Program-made: the position numbers and the translations under genes
Notes under the pieces: generated by a model
Told to the model about the DNA's origin: nothing
Databases searched by the model: none
Seen by the model: the letters and a program-made list of their open reading frames with translations, nothing else
NCBI GenBank assembly: GCA_016169945.1
Contig: JADLSH010000236.1
Location: forward strand, 4,016,001-4,080,000
Direction: 5' to 3'
Length of the DNA stretch: 64,000 nt
Origin: Trachythela sp. YZ-2020
Taxonomy: Eukaryota > Cnidaria > Anthozoa > Malacalcyonacea > Clavulariidae
In this document: positions 45,690 through 57,323 of the stretch, in pieces
How the letters are laid out: each line of letters opens with the position of its first letter
Numbering within the stretch: position 1 is the stretch's first letter

Positions 45690-48320
45690 GACATTGTGCA
45701 ACATTCGAATTTGTATATATTTTTATTGCGGTTATTTACTGATCAAAATTATGCTGGCTCAATATCAATGCATGATGCCATGAATCCCATGATCAAATAT
45801 GGAGACATCATACTGTATTTTTATATATCAGTGATTATAATCAATAATCAATAATTGGCCATAATTCATTCATTATCACATTATGATGAATTTGTAATAC
45901 ATTTATTGGCCTTTGGCAACAGTAATTTTTCAAAATATTTTGAGGTGGCTTCCTATCGAGCCATTTGAAAGTTTAAGCACTAATCTTTCATATACAATTG
46001 GTTTTCAAAATAATATGAGGGTATTTCCAGTCATTTGGGGGCTTTTATAAATGCACCATGCCACCATCATATTTTGCACTGGTAACCATGGAAATCGCAT
46101 CTGTTTTTTTCAAAATAACCCTATGAAATTGAAACGGCTTCATATGCTGCCTTATACTGGTTTTTATTGTTGTTTTGTAAAAAGCGCGCATCTTTACAAA
46201 GAGGACTGGTAAGTAGATTTAATTACATTGCCTGGTTACCTACAAAATACGAGCGAGAATAATAGGGCGGAATACAAGAACCTCTGGCAACCAGGGTAAC
46301 ACAGGGGCAGATCCAGCAGAATAGGACGACTGATGCAGTAGGACACCCGTTCGCATGGGGAAATTTTGAAATCTAGGACCTCGTAGACACAATGTCCTGC
46401 GTTCTGAACAAATATTTTATTCCATGAACAAATATTTTATTCCATATATATATTATGAATAAAATATTTGTTCATGGAAATCAGTAAAAAATTTCGAATT
46501 ATATCGCAAAAAAAATGCAGTTTTTCCGGATAAGAATAAGTTTAGCTTCCTGTACAATAAGTTTGCCATAAAGTATTATGTAGATTATAGCAGTTGTGGC
46601 AACAGGCAACTGGCAATATTATGGTTCTATTTCAAAGTATTTAGGGGGTTAGTATTATTTCTTGTTGCTAACCCCCATGTCAACCCCAACCTTGGCCGGT
46701 TCTCGTTAAAATCTTTCAGGAAACACATATGTAAGTTCTCAAAAAGGATTTTCTAATGATTTTGAATATACTATTATATAAAGATATTTTGAATATACTA
46801 TTATATAAAGATATAACTTAATAAATTAATAACACAGGGCTTTTAAGATTGGGCCGCCTGTGATTGAAACAGGATATTCGGCAAACTTTATATTTTAATT
46901 AATGCAACGATTGAAGTCGGTCTCTGAAACTATTTAGCCAGTCTCGCATAGCATTACGTGGCATAATGCGTCCAATTTAACAATGAATATCTTGAGACCG
47001 ACTGCACATTTTGAGACCGACTGGATCATGATTTCTGGTGTGTACTTCCCCACACACACTTAGAATTACGTCACAAAAGGGAAACTCTATCGTGGTGAAA
47101 ATGATATGCATGTCAAAATACCACTTTCAATATTTTGAGGAAGTTAACCTTGATCGAAGTCCTGAGTACATACGTGGATATCTCAACATATTTGAAGGTA
47201 ATTTTTAAAGGTTTATATCTTACTGGTTCAGTGACAAATATTGTATCAGTCTAGGCAATTTAAGTCTAGGTATATCTGTGCACTAAGTCAAACAAAGTAT
47301 ATGTTTAAAAGACTACACGTTATTCCTCAGTATTGCTTCCGGATCCCGGCTGCTCTTTAGGTTAGAATTATTTCAGAGATAAGTGAGCGGCTTATTTTCC
47401 TTTAGCTTCAGGCAACTTAGGCCTACATAGGAACATAGGTAGATACAACTACAAGGTGCTACATCACATATTCAAGCCAACTATAGCCAATTGCAAGCTG
47501 AAGCTGCGCTCATTCATCAGCTAAGTCGATTGGTCTAGAAAGAGAATATATATTTAACTTAATTTTTATATAAAGATAAAGCAAACTAATGTCATAGAAA
47601 TAACACAAAACAGAGCGTACTCATAACCCAATCACCAATTCTTATTGCCTGCCGCGCGAGAGTCTGGGGCAAGTCAAATACCCAGTCAATAATACAATAT
47701 AGGAGTCAATCTCGTACCCAGAGTATGCCCGTTCGCAGGTTAATTCTATATGAACCCTATGCTATTGCTACGCATAATGGTCGTAGGGTTACCCAGTGGA
47801 GTAACTTTGGGCTAAGGGACCCAAACTGAAAAAGTGCCCCAAACTGAAAAAGCGCCCCCTGGCCCTTGAGTGGAAACTTCTGGGTATCACAATGGATATA
47901 ACTAATAATAGCAGTAACAACATATTTACAACCACGCAGGTCTGAAAGCCTATTATGCAAATTTTCGTTATTTTTAGACAATTCGATTTCAATTTTCAAT
48001 TTTATTTGAATTTTTTAAATACAATAAAAAAGTTAAATATCCCACCCGCATTTACCCAAGCTAGTTATCTAAGCAGACAAAAATTTGAGGATTAAAATTG
48101 GCAGCAACAGAAGAGCTGCATTTGCAATCTAATTTCGCACCCCTCTCAAAGTATCCGCCACGGACATTAGATCGTGGTGCGGGAGACCAGGGGGAGACAG
48201 AGAGAAACAACATTGTTTCATTTTAAATCTTAGAGACTCTCATTTTATTAATTTCTATTTTCTTTCAATTCAAATTCAATTTGCAGAAAATAATTTTCAA
48301 ACCTAAATACCAAGAAGAAA
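45690..48320. other. Intergenic region between FMR1/FXR and the lysozyme gene
   Basis: 2.6 kb, AT-rich. The left part must hold the FMR1/FXR promoter and the right part the lysozyme promoter (the two genes diverge). An inverted-repeat stretch ATGAACAAATATTTTATT / AATAAAATATTTGTTCAT lies at about 46,400-46,480. A G/C-rich repeat fragment lies near 47,800-47,870. No coding segment recognised. Confidence 0.55.
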
Positions 48321-48329
48321 TTGAAGAAT

Positions 48330-49889
48330 ATGGACTTCAAGGACTTCACAATTTGTTTCTTTTTGGCAATTATATTGCAATGTATTGTTCAAACAGAAGC
48401 AAGGCAAGGTATTGATTTTTCACAACCTTTCAGCACCAACACATTCAGTTGTTTGAAACAGAAAGGCTACGACTTCGCTATCGTTCGTGCATTTCGCAGT
48501 AATGGAGTACCGGATTATAATGCACCTCAGAACATACAAAATGCTCGAGAAGCAAACTTTACTACAGTTGAAGCTTACATGTTCCCATGTCCAAAGTGTG
48601 GAAATGCACAAAAACAGGTAGGATTTTATAGAGTGTTTGCTGAATTACTGAAGCGTGCCACATGCATATACGCGCATAGCCTAGCTCGATTTGCACGATT
48701 CTTTGCAGTGTCATTGTAAGAGTGTTCCGATTGTACCACACATTCAAAAACATAAGACCCATGCTGAACTTAACAGTGAGAGATAATTAACGAGCTACCG
48801 CCTATCCGTCGCGTATAACCCGTGTTTCTTGTCTATACTGATGGCCCTTGGGTCATCCATGCATGGTATTTATCAACTGTATTCAAACGCATAGGCGTAC
48901 GGGCCGTGGGGGCACTTGCCCCCCAAAAATTTGGAGATTCAAGTCGTTTAAGTTTTAACTTAAACAAAAACAGAATTTTATCAATAACTTAAAGTACTGT
49001 ATATTTATCCGGTTTATATATTTTATCCGGTTTATATATTTTTTGTATATTTATTGTTTTTATTACGTGATTTTGAATGTATATTATCTGGGTATTAGAG
49101 TGGTCTCAGAATGCACGAATACCCTTTTAGAATCCTCATATTTTCAAAATGTTTCGGGGGAGCATGCCCCCGGACCCCCTACAAATTCTCGGCCTTTTGG
49201 TCTCGAAAAATTAGTCGCGCAAATGTTAACATCTTGGTTACGGCCCTAAACAAAATTTTGTTTCCTCCCGTTAAAGGGGAGGTGCGCCCGTACGCTCAAA
49301 CGAACTCGTCATTGAGTGCCTACATGCTACCATGGTCCCTATAGATGGTGTGCTATCAATCTCGAGGGGTTCAAAGAACAAGAGAATTTCGCCAAGTTGG
49401 ATGAAGCAAAATCCTTTCAAGTCATCCAACATGGCGGCGGTGACGACGTAACTTGCACACCAAAAATGGTAATATAGTGAAGTTTTTCTTAAAAATTTCC
49501 TGTGCTACTTACAATATTAGGTGGATGCCATGCTAAGTTTGAATCTGAATGCAGACTGGATCTGGTTGGATGTTGAAATTTTCAATTGGTATGATAATGT
49601 AACAATGAATCAGGAATTTTTCGAAGAACTTATCAACGCAGACTTTGGAAAGAATGGTATTGGAATCTACACTAGCAAACACAACTGGTCAACTCTCATG
49701 GGGCTAGACTACACTAAGGGGTCTCCATATCATCTGTGGTATGCTCATTATGATGGCCAGCCAAACTTTTATGATTTTGAGCCATTTGGTGGATGGTCTA
49801 AGCCACAGCAGAAACAATATTCTGGGGATCAGACAGTCTGTGGAGTTGGTGTGGATCTCAACTACAGGGAACAACCTATGACGTTTTAG
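48330..49889 (+). CDS. GH25 lysozyme-like secreted protein (two exons)
   Basis: Predicted secreted muramidase of the animal GH25 type, resembling C. elegans-type GH25 lysozymes, likely digestive or antibacterial. Exon 1 48330-48617 (96 codons, phase 0 donor CAG/GTAGGA) and exon 2 49521-49889 (122 codons plus TAG) give 218 aa. The start ATG at 48330 precedes a clear signal peptide (FTICFFLAIILQCIVQTEA), so an upstream TTG is not used. Mature protein: GIDFSQPFS with the first acidic residue, YDFAIVRAF, YMFPCPKCGNA, the catalytic DxE in WIWLDVE, FFEELIN, GIYTSKHNW, LWYAHYD, FEPFGGWSKP and KQY-GD. Paired cysteines suit an extracellular protein. The intron carries an inverted-repeat element. All family landmarks are intact, so it is probably active. 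Confidence 0.93.
48891..49295. mobile_element. 405-bp MITE in the lysozyme intron, 8-bp imperfect TSD
   Basis: Ends ATAGGCGTACGGGCC and the complement GCGTACGGGCG. Direct flanks are TCAAACGC (48883-48890) and TCAAACGA (49296-49303). Interior has G/C runs similar to other G-rich repeats here. The target size suggests hAT or Mutator type; no ORF of note. Confidence 0.6.
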
Positions 49890-49899
49890 ACTTCATGGC

Positions 49900-50200
49900 A
49901 GCTGAATCATCAAAAAACGTGTTGGGATTTTTTACTTCATATAGGTTTGGTTCTATAATTATACCGGAACCTGTGACTTTCTAGCCTTATGGCACCAATA
50001 ACAGAAACCATAAAATGTATTCATCATGGATTGTTTTAGTTTTATAACATAGCTTTAATTGGGTTCTATAATTACGGCGGATAGTTTAATACCTACAATT
50101 AATAGAAATCATATCAAACTTAATGGGATTTTTATATTTCATCATTATAGCTTTGGTTTAATAACTATAGGCATAGTGGAACTTATGAATTTTAGACATA
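49900..50200. other. Lysozyme 3' flank
   Basis: AT-rich 3' UTR or spacer. No gene seen. Confidence 0.45.
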
Positions 50201-50210
50201 GTTTGTGACA

Positions 50211-50234
50211 ACCTCGTTCCCAGTACGAGGTTGA
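50211..50234. mobile_element. 24-bp foldback micro-insertion with ~10-bp TSD
   Basis: ACCTCGT...ACGAGGT with a CCCAG centre. Flanks are GTTTGTGACA (50201-50210) and GTTTGTGGTT (50235-50244). Its ends match the 50-bp element at 25677-25726, so it looks like a shorter member of that family. Confidence 0.55.
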
Positions 50235-50634
50235 GTTTGTGGTTACCTAACTTAGACCTGGGATCTCCAAATGGAGTCGATGCACTTGCTGAAAAATTAG
50301 TTATTAGTTCTACCCGAGTGCCCAGGAATTGGAAACAAAGAAATACGCTACGTTTCGCCACGATACGGTTGAAGTGGAAAACGGCCTTTAGTCTTTACGC
50401 TCGGTAAATTCCGAAGCTTTTCCGACTACAACGTTTCCGGTCTCCGTAATTTTTTTCGAGTCTGAGCTATTGGGATGCCCGATTGAGATACTTATGTATA
50501 ATAAATAAGAAACACTTACTATGAACGCATGGACCCATGCAATCTACATATACGATGATCTCCTGTGTAAATGCATGTTTGTGGGACGATGTAGGCTGAC
50601 GAGCCTGAAATGAATATTGTTAAAAAGTGACATA

Positions 50635-51397
50635 CAGGTGTATGTACCACAGAATACCACGGTACCACAGAATACCAGTCTTATTTATTGATCTTATAAA
50701 ATTTGGAGGAAACATACTATATTGTTTATTTTTGTGAATATACATTAGCTTTAGTTTTAATTGACATATAAAAAACAAAAATCAATATTTTCATAAAAAT
50801 TCTTAAAAATAATCAGGATTAACAAAAAATAACATTCTATGTTTTTGATACTTTTTTCCCGCATAATGCCTGTAAAATTCGAAAGTTTAAAAATAAGTTT
50901 GCAAACCAGTATAATTTATGTTGATCAGTACTTTTTCTATGCAACACAACATTATTACTATACAGGAATCACACCGAGGAATCAATTTTACCATTGAAAA
51001 CCTGAATTTTTCAAAATTATTGATAAACCTGGTATTCTTTGGTTGCACCACTGGTATGCTGTACTGATTTTAGTGTTTACCTTTCATTAAATTAAGTTAG
51101 CAATATCCTACAGTATTATCACACAACATGACACACCAAATCCTGATACAATTTGATAAACCGTTGCTTATTTATCTCTGCACTGGTATTCTGTGGTACA
51201 TTAGAGTTTGTTCCACAGAATGTTCAATTAAAAGAAAATATTTAAGTCTATGAAATCTAGCCCCCAAAACCCCCAGGAAGAAAAAATATATCGATAAACT
51301 ATACTAAAAAATATTAAGAAGCCACATTATATATATATATTTGACAAAAGATGTGGAACATGTAAATTTTTGTGGTATTCTGTGGTACATACACCTG
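50635..51397. mobile_element. 763-bp inverted-repeat element with TA target
   Basis: Left end CAGGTGTATGTACCACAGAA, right end its complement; 26 bp pair perfectly. TA flanks both sides (50633-50634, 51398-51399). Partial copies of the terminal motif (CTGGTATTCT, ACAGAATACCAG) recur inside. TA target and CAG ends fit a non-autonomous Tc1/mariner-superfamily element, possibly pogo-like. No transposase. Confidence 0.8.
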
Positions 51398-51489
51398 TAA
51401 TATCTGAAATCCATTGTCATCCGTAGTTTACCAGTCGTCCAGTCCCTAATTAACATCAGAACAAAACTAAACTACGCTAGTTATGTATA

Positions 51490-52228
51490 AGTCAATTCCA
51501 CCTGTGCCCATGCCCCCCGGGCCACCCCCGGGCATTCGCCCTTTTTTTAATCTCGGGGGTGGGGCTATCGCAAATATTGTACGGTCCGGGGGTGGAGACT
51601 TAGCAACTTCGTACCCGGGATCTTTTCCCCGGGAATGCAAGCTAAAAATGGCGGACCACATTGCCGACCATGTTTTATCGTTGAGTGATTTTAAAGGGAA
51701 GACGTCGATTTTGTGTGTAAATGGCTGCAAGACAATTTTTTGGAAAAAAACCCGAAAAAAAGTCACAAAAATAACGTTTAATATGTTGTAGTTTTGTCTT
51801 CAGGCCCGTTTATACAGTGATTGTTGCTTTTTCACTTCACTTTAATACATGTTAATAGAAAATGTGTTCATCACTCACTCGATCCGCGATCGTATGCATT
51901 TTATAATAATTGCATTTATATTAGAAAATTGCAGCAAAAATCACTCATGTGAATGAGCCTATATTTATATTGAGTTACTGTTATAAAAATATTATATATT
52001 AAAATAAAAACTTTCATATTCTTGTACAACTAGCATTCTCTTTTTAATTTTACTATTATAGCAGGACCTCAAACTACAGCCCGGGGGTGGGGATATAGTC
52101 CAACGTTTTTTGCTCGGGCTTTAGCACACTATGCCTTTCCCCGGGGTGGGAATTTAGCCACTGTCTTTCTAAAAATTGTCAATGCCCGGGGGTCGGCCCG
52201 GGGGGGATGGGCACAGGTGGAATTGACT
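51490..52228. mobile_element. 739-bp inverted-repeat element with CCCGGGGGTGG motifs
   Basis: Ends AGTCAATTCCACCTGTGCCC and its complement. Several CCCGGGGGTGG/CCACCCCCGGG motifs lie near both ends, around an AT-rich centre. Target duplication not clear. The open frames across it are low-complexity and not genes. Confidence 0.75.
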
Positions 52229-52562
52229 GATACATTATTTTTAGCCTATTTTTATACTAGATATCTCTATAAGTATAAGCCTTGAATTGTCCTCCTAGAG
52301 GTGCCGAGTAATATTGATTCAGTGTTACTACAAAAATAGGAGAAAATCTGTGGTGTTTGAAAACATTTCTCTTAATACGACTGAGGAGAATCGAACCTCG
52401 GTCACAACACGCAGAACAAAGCATTTACTAACTACTAAATTCTATTTACGTGATTACGTCACGTTAAATTGCCCAACATGCAGTGTAACACATATTTCAT
52501 TGTCCGTTTTCAAACTGAAATTTCAACTCCAGATCTGTTACTATGGGTATTCGTGTCAGTAA

Positions 52563-52925
52563 TACAGTTTTCACTCCAGGTTTGTCATCTTCAGATTCGG
52601 TACTTGTTTCTGACTTCAGTCGTGGTTTACAGATAATTACTATAGCTATGGGAGTATGGGTATTGAGAGCAGGCTAAGGGTATTCGTATAATAGTCTTCA
52701 CTCCAGATTCTTGACCGTTAATTGAACTTTAATATCCAATTCAGTTCGTGTTTCTTGGGATGATCTCAGTCGTGATTTACTAATTACAGATGATTACTTA
52801 TAGAGGTAGCCTTTACTCCAGGTTCTTGAATTCTTGAACTTTCATTCCCAGATTCAGTGCGTGTTTTTGAGAGGACTTTGGTCGTGATTTACAGATTGAT
52901 ACAGATAATATCGTATAATATACAG
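52563..52925 (-). pseudogene. Three decayed tandem copies of the arrestin-gene C-terminal segment
   Basis: Downstream of the arrestin-domain ORF, three blocks of about 110-130 bp (starting near 52,563, 52,690 and 52,805) repeat the last coding segment. Each holds TCACTCCAG, a CCAGATTCAGT-like stretch, CGTGTTTCT and GTGATTTACAGAT. They lack an upstream arrestin fold and carry indels, so they are non-coding remnants of segmental duplication. Confidence 0.65.
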
Positions 52926-52928
52926 TCT

Positions 52929-53993
52929 TCACTCCAGGTCTGCATCCAGTGTCCTTGAACTTTCATCCCCAGATTCAGTACGTGTTTCTTGAGGTGATTT
53001 ATGTCTTGGTTTACAGATAATTATAATCGGTATTCTTATAATACAGTCCTCAGGTACCCGAAACGAGACTCTCAGTTGAACGAAATACGTCAATTGTATA
53101 CATTTACTACATGATATTGTCGGTACAATTGCTTTTGGTATTTTTAAACGTACGTTATCCCAATTTATTTCCCTTCGTGAAGCTACACTTGCCGACAAAA
53201 GAAGATTTTTCTCCGTGCTCCAGTGTTCCCTTTCAAGAGAATCATTGTTAGAGGTTCCACCACCAGTATAATCATGGTTTGCAACGTAATTAACCCTCTG
53301 CATCAGTTGTACTTCAACCTTACCTGTGTTAAATGAACTTAGTGCACTGTTGATACTAGCCGTGATCAAAATATCATCCCCAGGGTGGTAAGCTGAGCGA
53401 TTGATCTCCACATTCATTGTAACTGGTCCAGTTTTAAAACAACACCAAGCAAGATATTCCTCAGCAGACACTGTTTTGGGTTCTTGAAGATGTAATGCTT
53501 TACTTAGGTCTGCAGTTTCTTTAAGATAGAATTCTCGAGTCACTGTGAGCTCTTCGTTATTACTAAGACAGATAGTGGCACTTATCCAGTAACGTATAGC
53601 GCCGTAATCCTTCTTGTGCCAACCATGATAAAAGGATGATGGTAAATGAGACGGTGGAATCACAAAGTTAAATGGAAACTGATTATTACCGGGCAATAAT
53701 GTTTCAAAATCATTATTTTCTGTACATTCTAACAGAACTCTGCTCTCGTTCAAATAATTCTCACAGTTAACAAACTCTGTAGTCTCCAACGACTGGCTTG
53801 ACTCCGTCCATTTCACGTAAGCTTGACCACAAATTTTGACAAACAGTCTTCTTGCATATAATACTTTGGTTGCAGATAACTGAACAACACCTGTTAACTT
53901 CTCCCCTGGATGGAAAACCTGTCGATCATTGATAGTAACCTGAAAATCTTCTAAACTTTCGTGTCTTAGCACATTCTCGCTTCCAGCATCCAT
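52929..53993 (-). CDS. Arrestin-domain-containing protein, 354 aa, single exon
   Basis: Alpha-arrestin-like adaptor, normally cytoplasmic at membranes, linking cargo to ubiquitin ligases or trafficking. ATG at 53991-53993. Arrestin N domain: VFHPGEKLTGVVQLSATK, VKICGQAYVKWTE, NNQFPFNFVIPPSHLPSSF, YGAIRYWISATI. Arrestin C domain: MNVEINRSAYHPGDDILITA, VEVQLMQRVNYV, LKIPKAIVPTIS, LTYFVQLRVSF, RIPIIIICKP. The tail (residues 327-354) is acidic and lacks a PPxY motif. Length is near the ARRDC norm (about 330-420). It has a paralogue 1.3 kb away on the same strand. Confidence 0.93.
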   Translation of the reverse strand: MDAGSENVLRHESLEDFQVTINDRQVFHPGEKLTGVVQLSATKVLYARRLFVKICGQAYVKWTESSQSLETTEFVNCENYLNESRVLLECTENNDFETLLPGNNQFPFNFVIPPSHLPSSFYHGWHKKDYGAIRYWISATICLSNNEELTVTREFYLKETADLSKALHLQEPKTVSAEEYLAWCCFKTGPVTMNVEINRSAYHPGDDILITASINSALSSFNTGKVEVQLMQRVNYVANHDYTGGGTSNNDSLEREHWSTEKNLLLSASVASRREINWDNVRLKIPKAIVPTISCSKCIQLTYFVQLRVSFRVPEDCIIRIPIIIICKPRHKSPQETRTESGDESSRTLDADLE

Positions 53994-53999
53994 ATGAAT

Positions 54000-55240
54000 T
54001 TACAAACATAGTTATTTATTTGACTGTATAGCATTAAACATGTATCGGTGAACACGTCTATTCTTCTGACTACAGATTTCAGCCTAATTTACATGAATGT
54101 TATTTGCGTGGGTACATGAGCAATTATGTAACCACTGCAGGAGGCTTTAGACTTGTGCATGGACGAAAATTAGCATTTCAATGTAATCACCGTGTGTGTT
54201 CTTATTGACGAGAAATTGCTTTCATTTTAATGAAAACTGGATCGAAATTGATAGTGAAAGATGAGTTTAGTTACATATCTTGTCCTTAACTTGCCTGAGA
54301 AGAACTGAGAGGTCTAGAGGTCCAAGTCTCTCTCATGTTATTCGCACAAAGAACTGAGATAGCGAGACTTGGAGCATGTCTAGTATAGAGGTCATTACAA
54401 TATTTTAATTAACACATATTGTGTTAATGACATTATATATGGCGTATAATATATATGGCACATTAAATTCGTTCTTGTATATCAGGGCCTCTGAGTAACT
54501 CTCATGTCATGGTGAAGGACCTTTGATCAAAACTATATTGCACGTGGTCGGCATTATTCAAAATACATCACACAAGAAATAATTCTATGCCGGATTAATG
54601 TTAAAACTGCCCACTCATGCATTTGATGCACCGAGCACGGAACAATTTCGCTCAACTATATTCGTATTATAACCAATTTTGACAATAAGTTGCGGAAATT
54701 GTTCCGTTTTCAGTCCATCAGATTAGTTTTAATGAGTTCTACTGAAATTGGTAGTACAAAATAACATAAGATAATTATACTTAAATTTAATCTACATGGT
54801 TACAGCTCTAGAAGAAAAATACGAATACATGCATGCATCGACATCAATATTCTATAGTATAATTAAAGCTCAGTTCTACGATAGTGCTTATGCAGTCATT
54901 TTTGAAACTTAGTGTCTGGTGAACAATTGGTATTACATTACTTACATCATATCTACAACAAGAATCAAGAGCCCTCCTAGCTTACTCATAATTTGTTAAT
55001 TTGTTGACTGACATTCTCGACCAAGGCCCGCAAGGGCATACTGCAAGCATTTGAAGAAAACGTGTTGAATATAGTGTAGCGAGATACATCAGATTTACCC
55101 GCGCACCACATCTCCACCTTAATTTGTTCTACTCTTTTAACTTGATCTATGACAATATAATGTTCTCTTAATATGTACGTATATTATCAATTATATTAAT
55201 TTTAATTCATTTGGCGCACTTTAGTAGAAAATGTTTCTAC
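54000..55240. other. Spacer between the two arrestin-domain genes
   Basis: AT-rich, no gene or clear repeat recognised. It should include the promoter of the left gene and the 3' UTR of the right gene. Confidence 0.5.
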
Positions 55241-55250
55241 GGCTGGTGTT

Positions 55251-56327
55251 TCAGTCCTGATAATACAGTTGTAATGAGTCAATAGAAGTTCTTGAAGCTC
55301 TCATCGGATCTTGTCTACTTAGTGCATTGAATGTTTGAAAGACACTAGGTACAGCTGAAGTTGTGCCTGTTAGTGAGAGTCTTCTCTCGCGACGTTTATT
55401 ACCAGGGTTAATAATCTTACTCTCATCACGATCTATAATCACAACAGGGATATCAATTCTCTCTTTGGAATTCTTTGCTCGGACTTGAACGAAATAAAAG
55501 ATCATAATGTCACCACAACCTTGAACTGTCAGTGAGATATCCTCTGGTATGTTCATGTAAGTATCGCTCCACTGTGTTCCCTCGCCATTACCTTGAAACG
55601 TCGGTGCGCGGAGGATTTCACGTGTCTTTGTCTTTTCGCGACCATTTGCCTTGACAACACTAAGACCTTGTACAAGAACAGCGTAAATACCACTGACATT
55701 ATTCACAGAGCCATGTAAGATCTTATAATCACACGTCAAGCGGATAATCTCACCTCGGTGGTAGACTCGTTTTGGAATCTTTGCTTCGACATCAATTCTG
55801 GTTGGACGGGAAAGAAACTTGGGAAGGGTAAGTTGTTGTTTAAGTTTGGCACATTGTAGAAACTTTTGAGGAAAGTTTGCGATACTTTTCTTCATAACTA
55901 AGGGAGCTTCAACGCAAATCTCATTGGAAACCATTGAGCCGTCATCTCTGTAATGAACAATGACTCTCGCGAAGTATTCAATCTTGCCATCCTTCGCAGT
56001 GAATGTCGGAGGCATTGCTTGTGGGAGTTGAAAGACGAAGGGAAAACGATGTGTTCCTGGACGAAGGAATAGATCATTGTACTCAGATCTGGGTGTAAGA
56101 AGTTTATCTTCAATGTTAAAATGTTCAACACTCTTGTGTTTTCGATCTGACACGCCTCGTTTCTTCCAGCTAACTTGACATACACCTTTAAACTCAACTT
56201 TAATCATTTGAGTTTTCATTAATTTCGTTAGTGATATGCCCACATCACCTTTGATGGCTTCTTTGCCAATACGGAAGGTTGCTGGTTGATCTTCAAATGT
56301 AATATTCACTTCAGGTTTAACATCCAT
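55251..56327 (-). CDS. Arrestin-domain-containing protein, 358 aa, single exon
   Basis: Second arrestin-domain paralogue. ATG at 56325-56327. N domain: VNITFEDQPATFRIG, IKVEFKGVCQVSWKK, GTHRFPFVFQLPQAMPPTF, IEYFARVIVHY. C domain: IDVEAKIPKRVYHRGEIIRL, YAVLVQGLSVVKANG, MNIPEDISLTVQG, IFYFVQVRAK, RIDIPVVI. The basic/serine-rich tail ends DSLQLYYQD and lacks PPxY. It is clearly diverged from its neighbour, so the duplication is old. Both genes are intronless in their coding parts. Confidence 0.92.
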   Translation of the reverse strand: MDVKPEVNITFEDQPATFRIGKEAIKGDVGISLTKLMKTQMIKVEFKGVCQVSWKKRGVSDRKHKSVEHFNIEDKLLTPRSEYNDLFLRPGTHRFPFVFQLPQAMPPTFTAKDGKIEYFARVIVHYRDDGSMVSNEICVEAPLVMKKSIANFPQKFLQCAKLKQQLTLPKFLSRPTRIDVEAKIPKRVYHRGEIIRLTCDYKILHGSVNNVSGIYAVLVQGLSVVKANGREKTKTREILRAPTFQGNGEGTQWSDTYMNIPEDISLTVQGCGDIMIFYFVQVRAKNSKERIDIPVVIIDRDESKIINPGNKRRERRLSLTGTTSAVPSVFQTFNALSRQDPMRASRTSIDSLQLYYQD

Positions 56328-56329
56328 GG

Positions 56330-57320
56330 TGAGGTTTCACAAACTGTGGCAACGAAATATTATAAAATACCCCAAACTACAGGGTGCAATTATATGGTAA
56401 TTCCCACGCTATTATTTTCAGTCTTTGTTGCAGAGTGTGTCCTGCCTCAATAAACCAACAGGAGGGAGAATTAATGAACTTCATTTCAATACTGTTGTCA
56501 TTTTAGATAATTCTAGCGCTATTCTCGTGACACAACACCACGGAAATTTTGTTGGACTATACTGTGCCGCTTATGACTTGGTGAAAATTGATTAGTGAGT
56601 ACAACCAAAGATATAACTATATCCTAACCTTAAAATTTGAACAATTAAATTATTTTAATTCTTATAAGTACAACCACTTTCAAACCGATTGTCAACATTT
56701 ATTCTTCCCGACAATTATACATTATGAGCAGCGGACATACCTAATAATATGTAATAATCTGCATTATAATTCTATTTTTTATGTCAACACCAAAGTTCCA
56801 AAACTTTGACGAGCTTGTCAACATGATTCAACGGTACAGTTTGTATTGTCTGAATCACATTATTTTAAACTAATACATGACGGTAAGGACGGAATTAATC
56901 ATTCAAAATAAAACTTTTATATGCTTTCACATGTCACAAATTCGCGCAGCCTCCCTCTTCACATTTTCGGATAACTCACATTCGTACAATAGTTACAAAC
57001 AACTGTTCTGATAATGTAAATTTAGAAGGAACAAAGATAAGAATTCAAATTATATATATGCGAGTGAATGGAGTGGCAACGGGCATAAACACGCGTTAGC
57101 TGATTAATTTTATTAACGTTCTGGGAGATTTTAGAGATCTTAGCCGTAGAGCCTCGTTTCCGTGGCATACTTTCCGAAACAACGTATCATTGAACTCACT
57201 GTACAGTAGTTTATCTGAAACAATATCAGCATGGAAGGAATGAAACCAAAAATTGTCAATGTCCATTTTGTCCTTCTGTTATTTTTGTAAGCTAGGTAGC
57301 CAGAAAAGACACACTCAAAA
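56330..57320. other. Intergenic spacer
   Basis: AT-rich, upstream of the arrestin-domain gene. No coding segment recognised. Confidence 0.5.
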
Positions 57321-57323
57321 AAG

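Noticed and set aside
51467..51791. Proline/glycine-rich frames on both strands
   Set aside because: Products of the C/G-rich ends of the inverted-repeat element.
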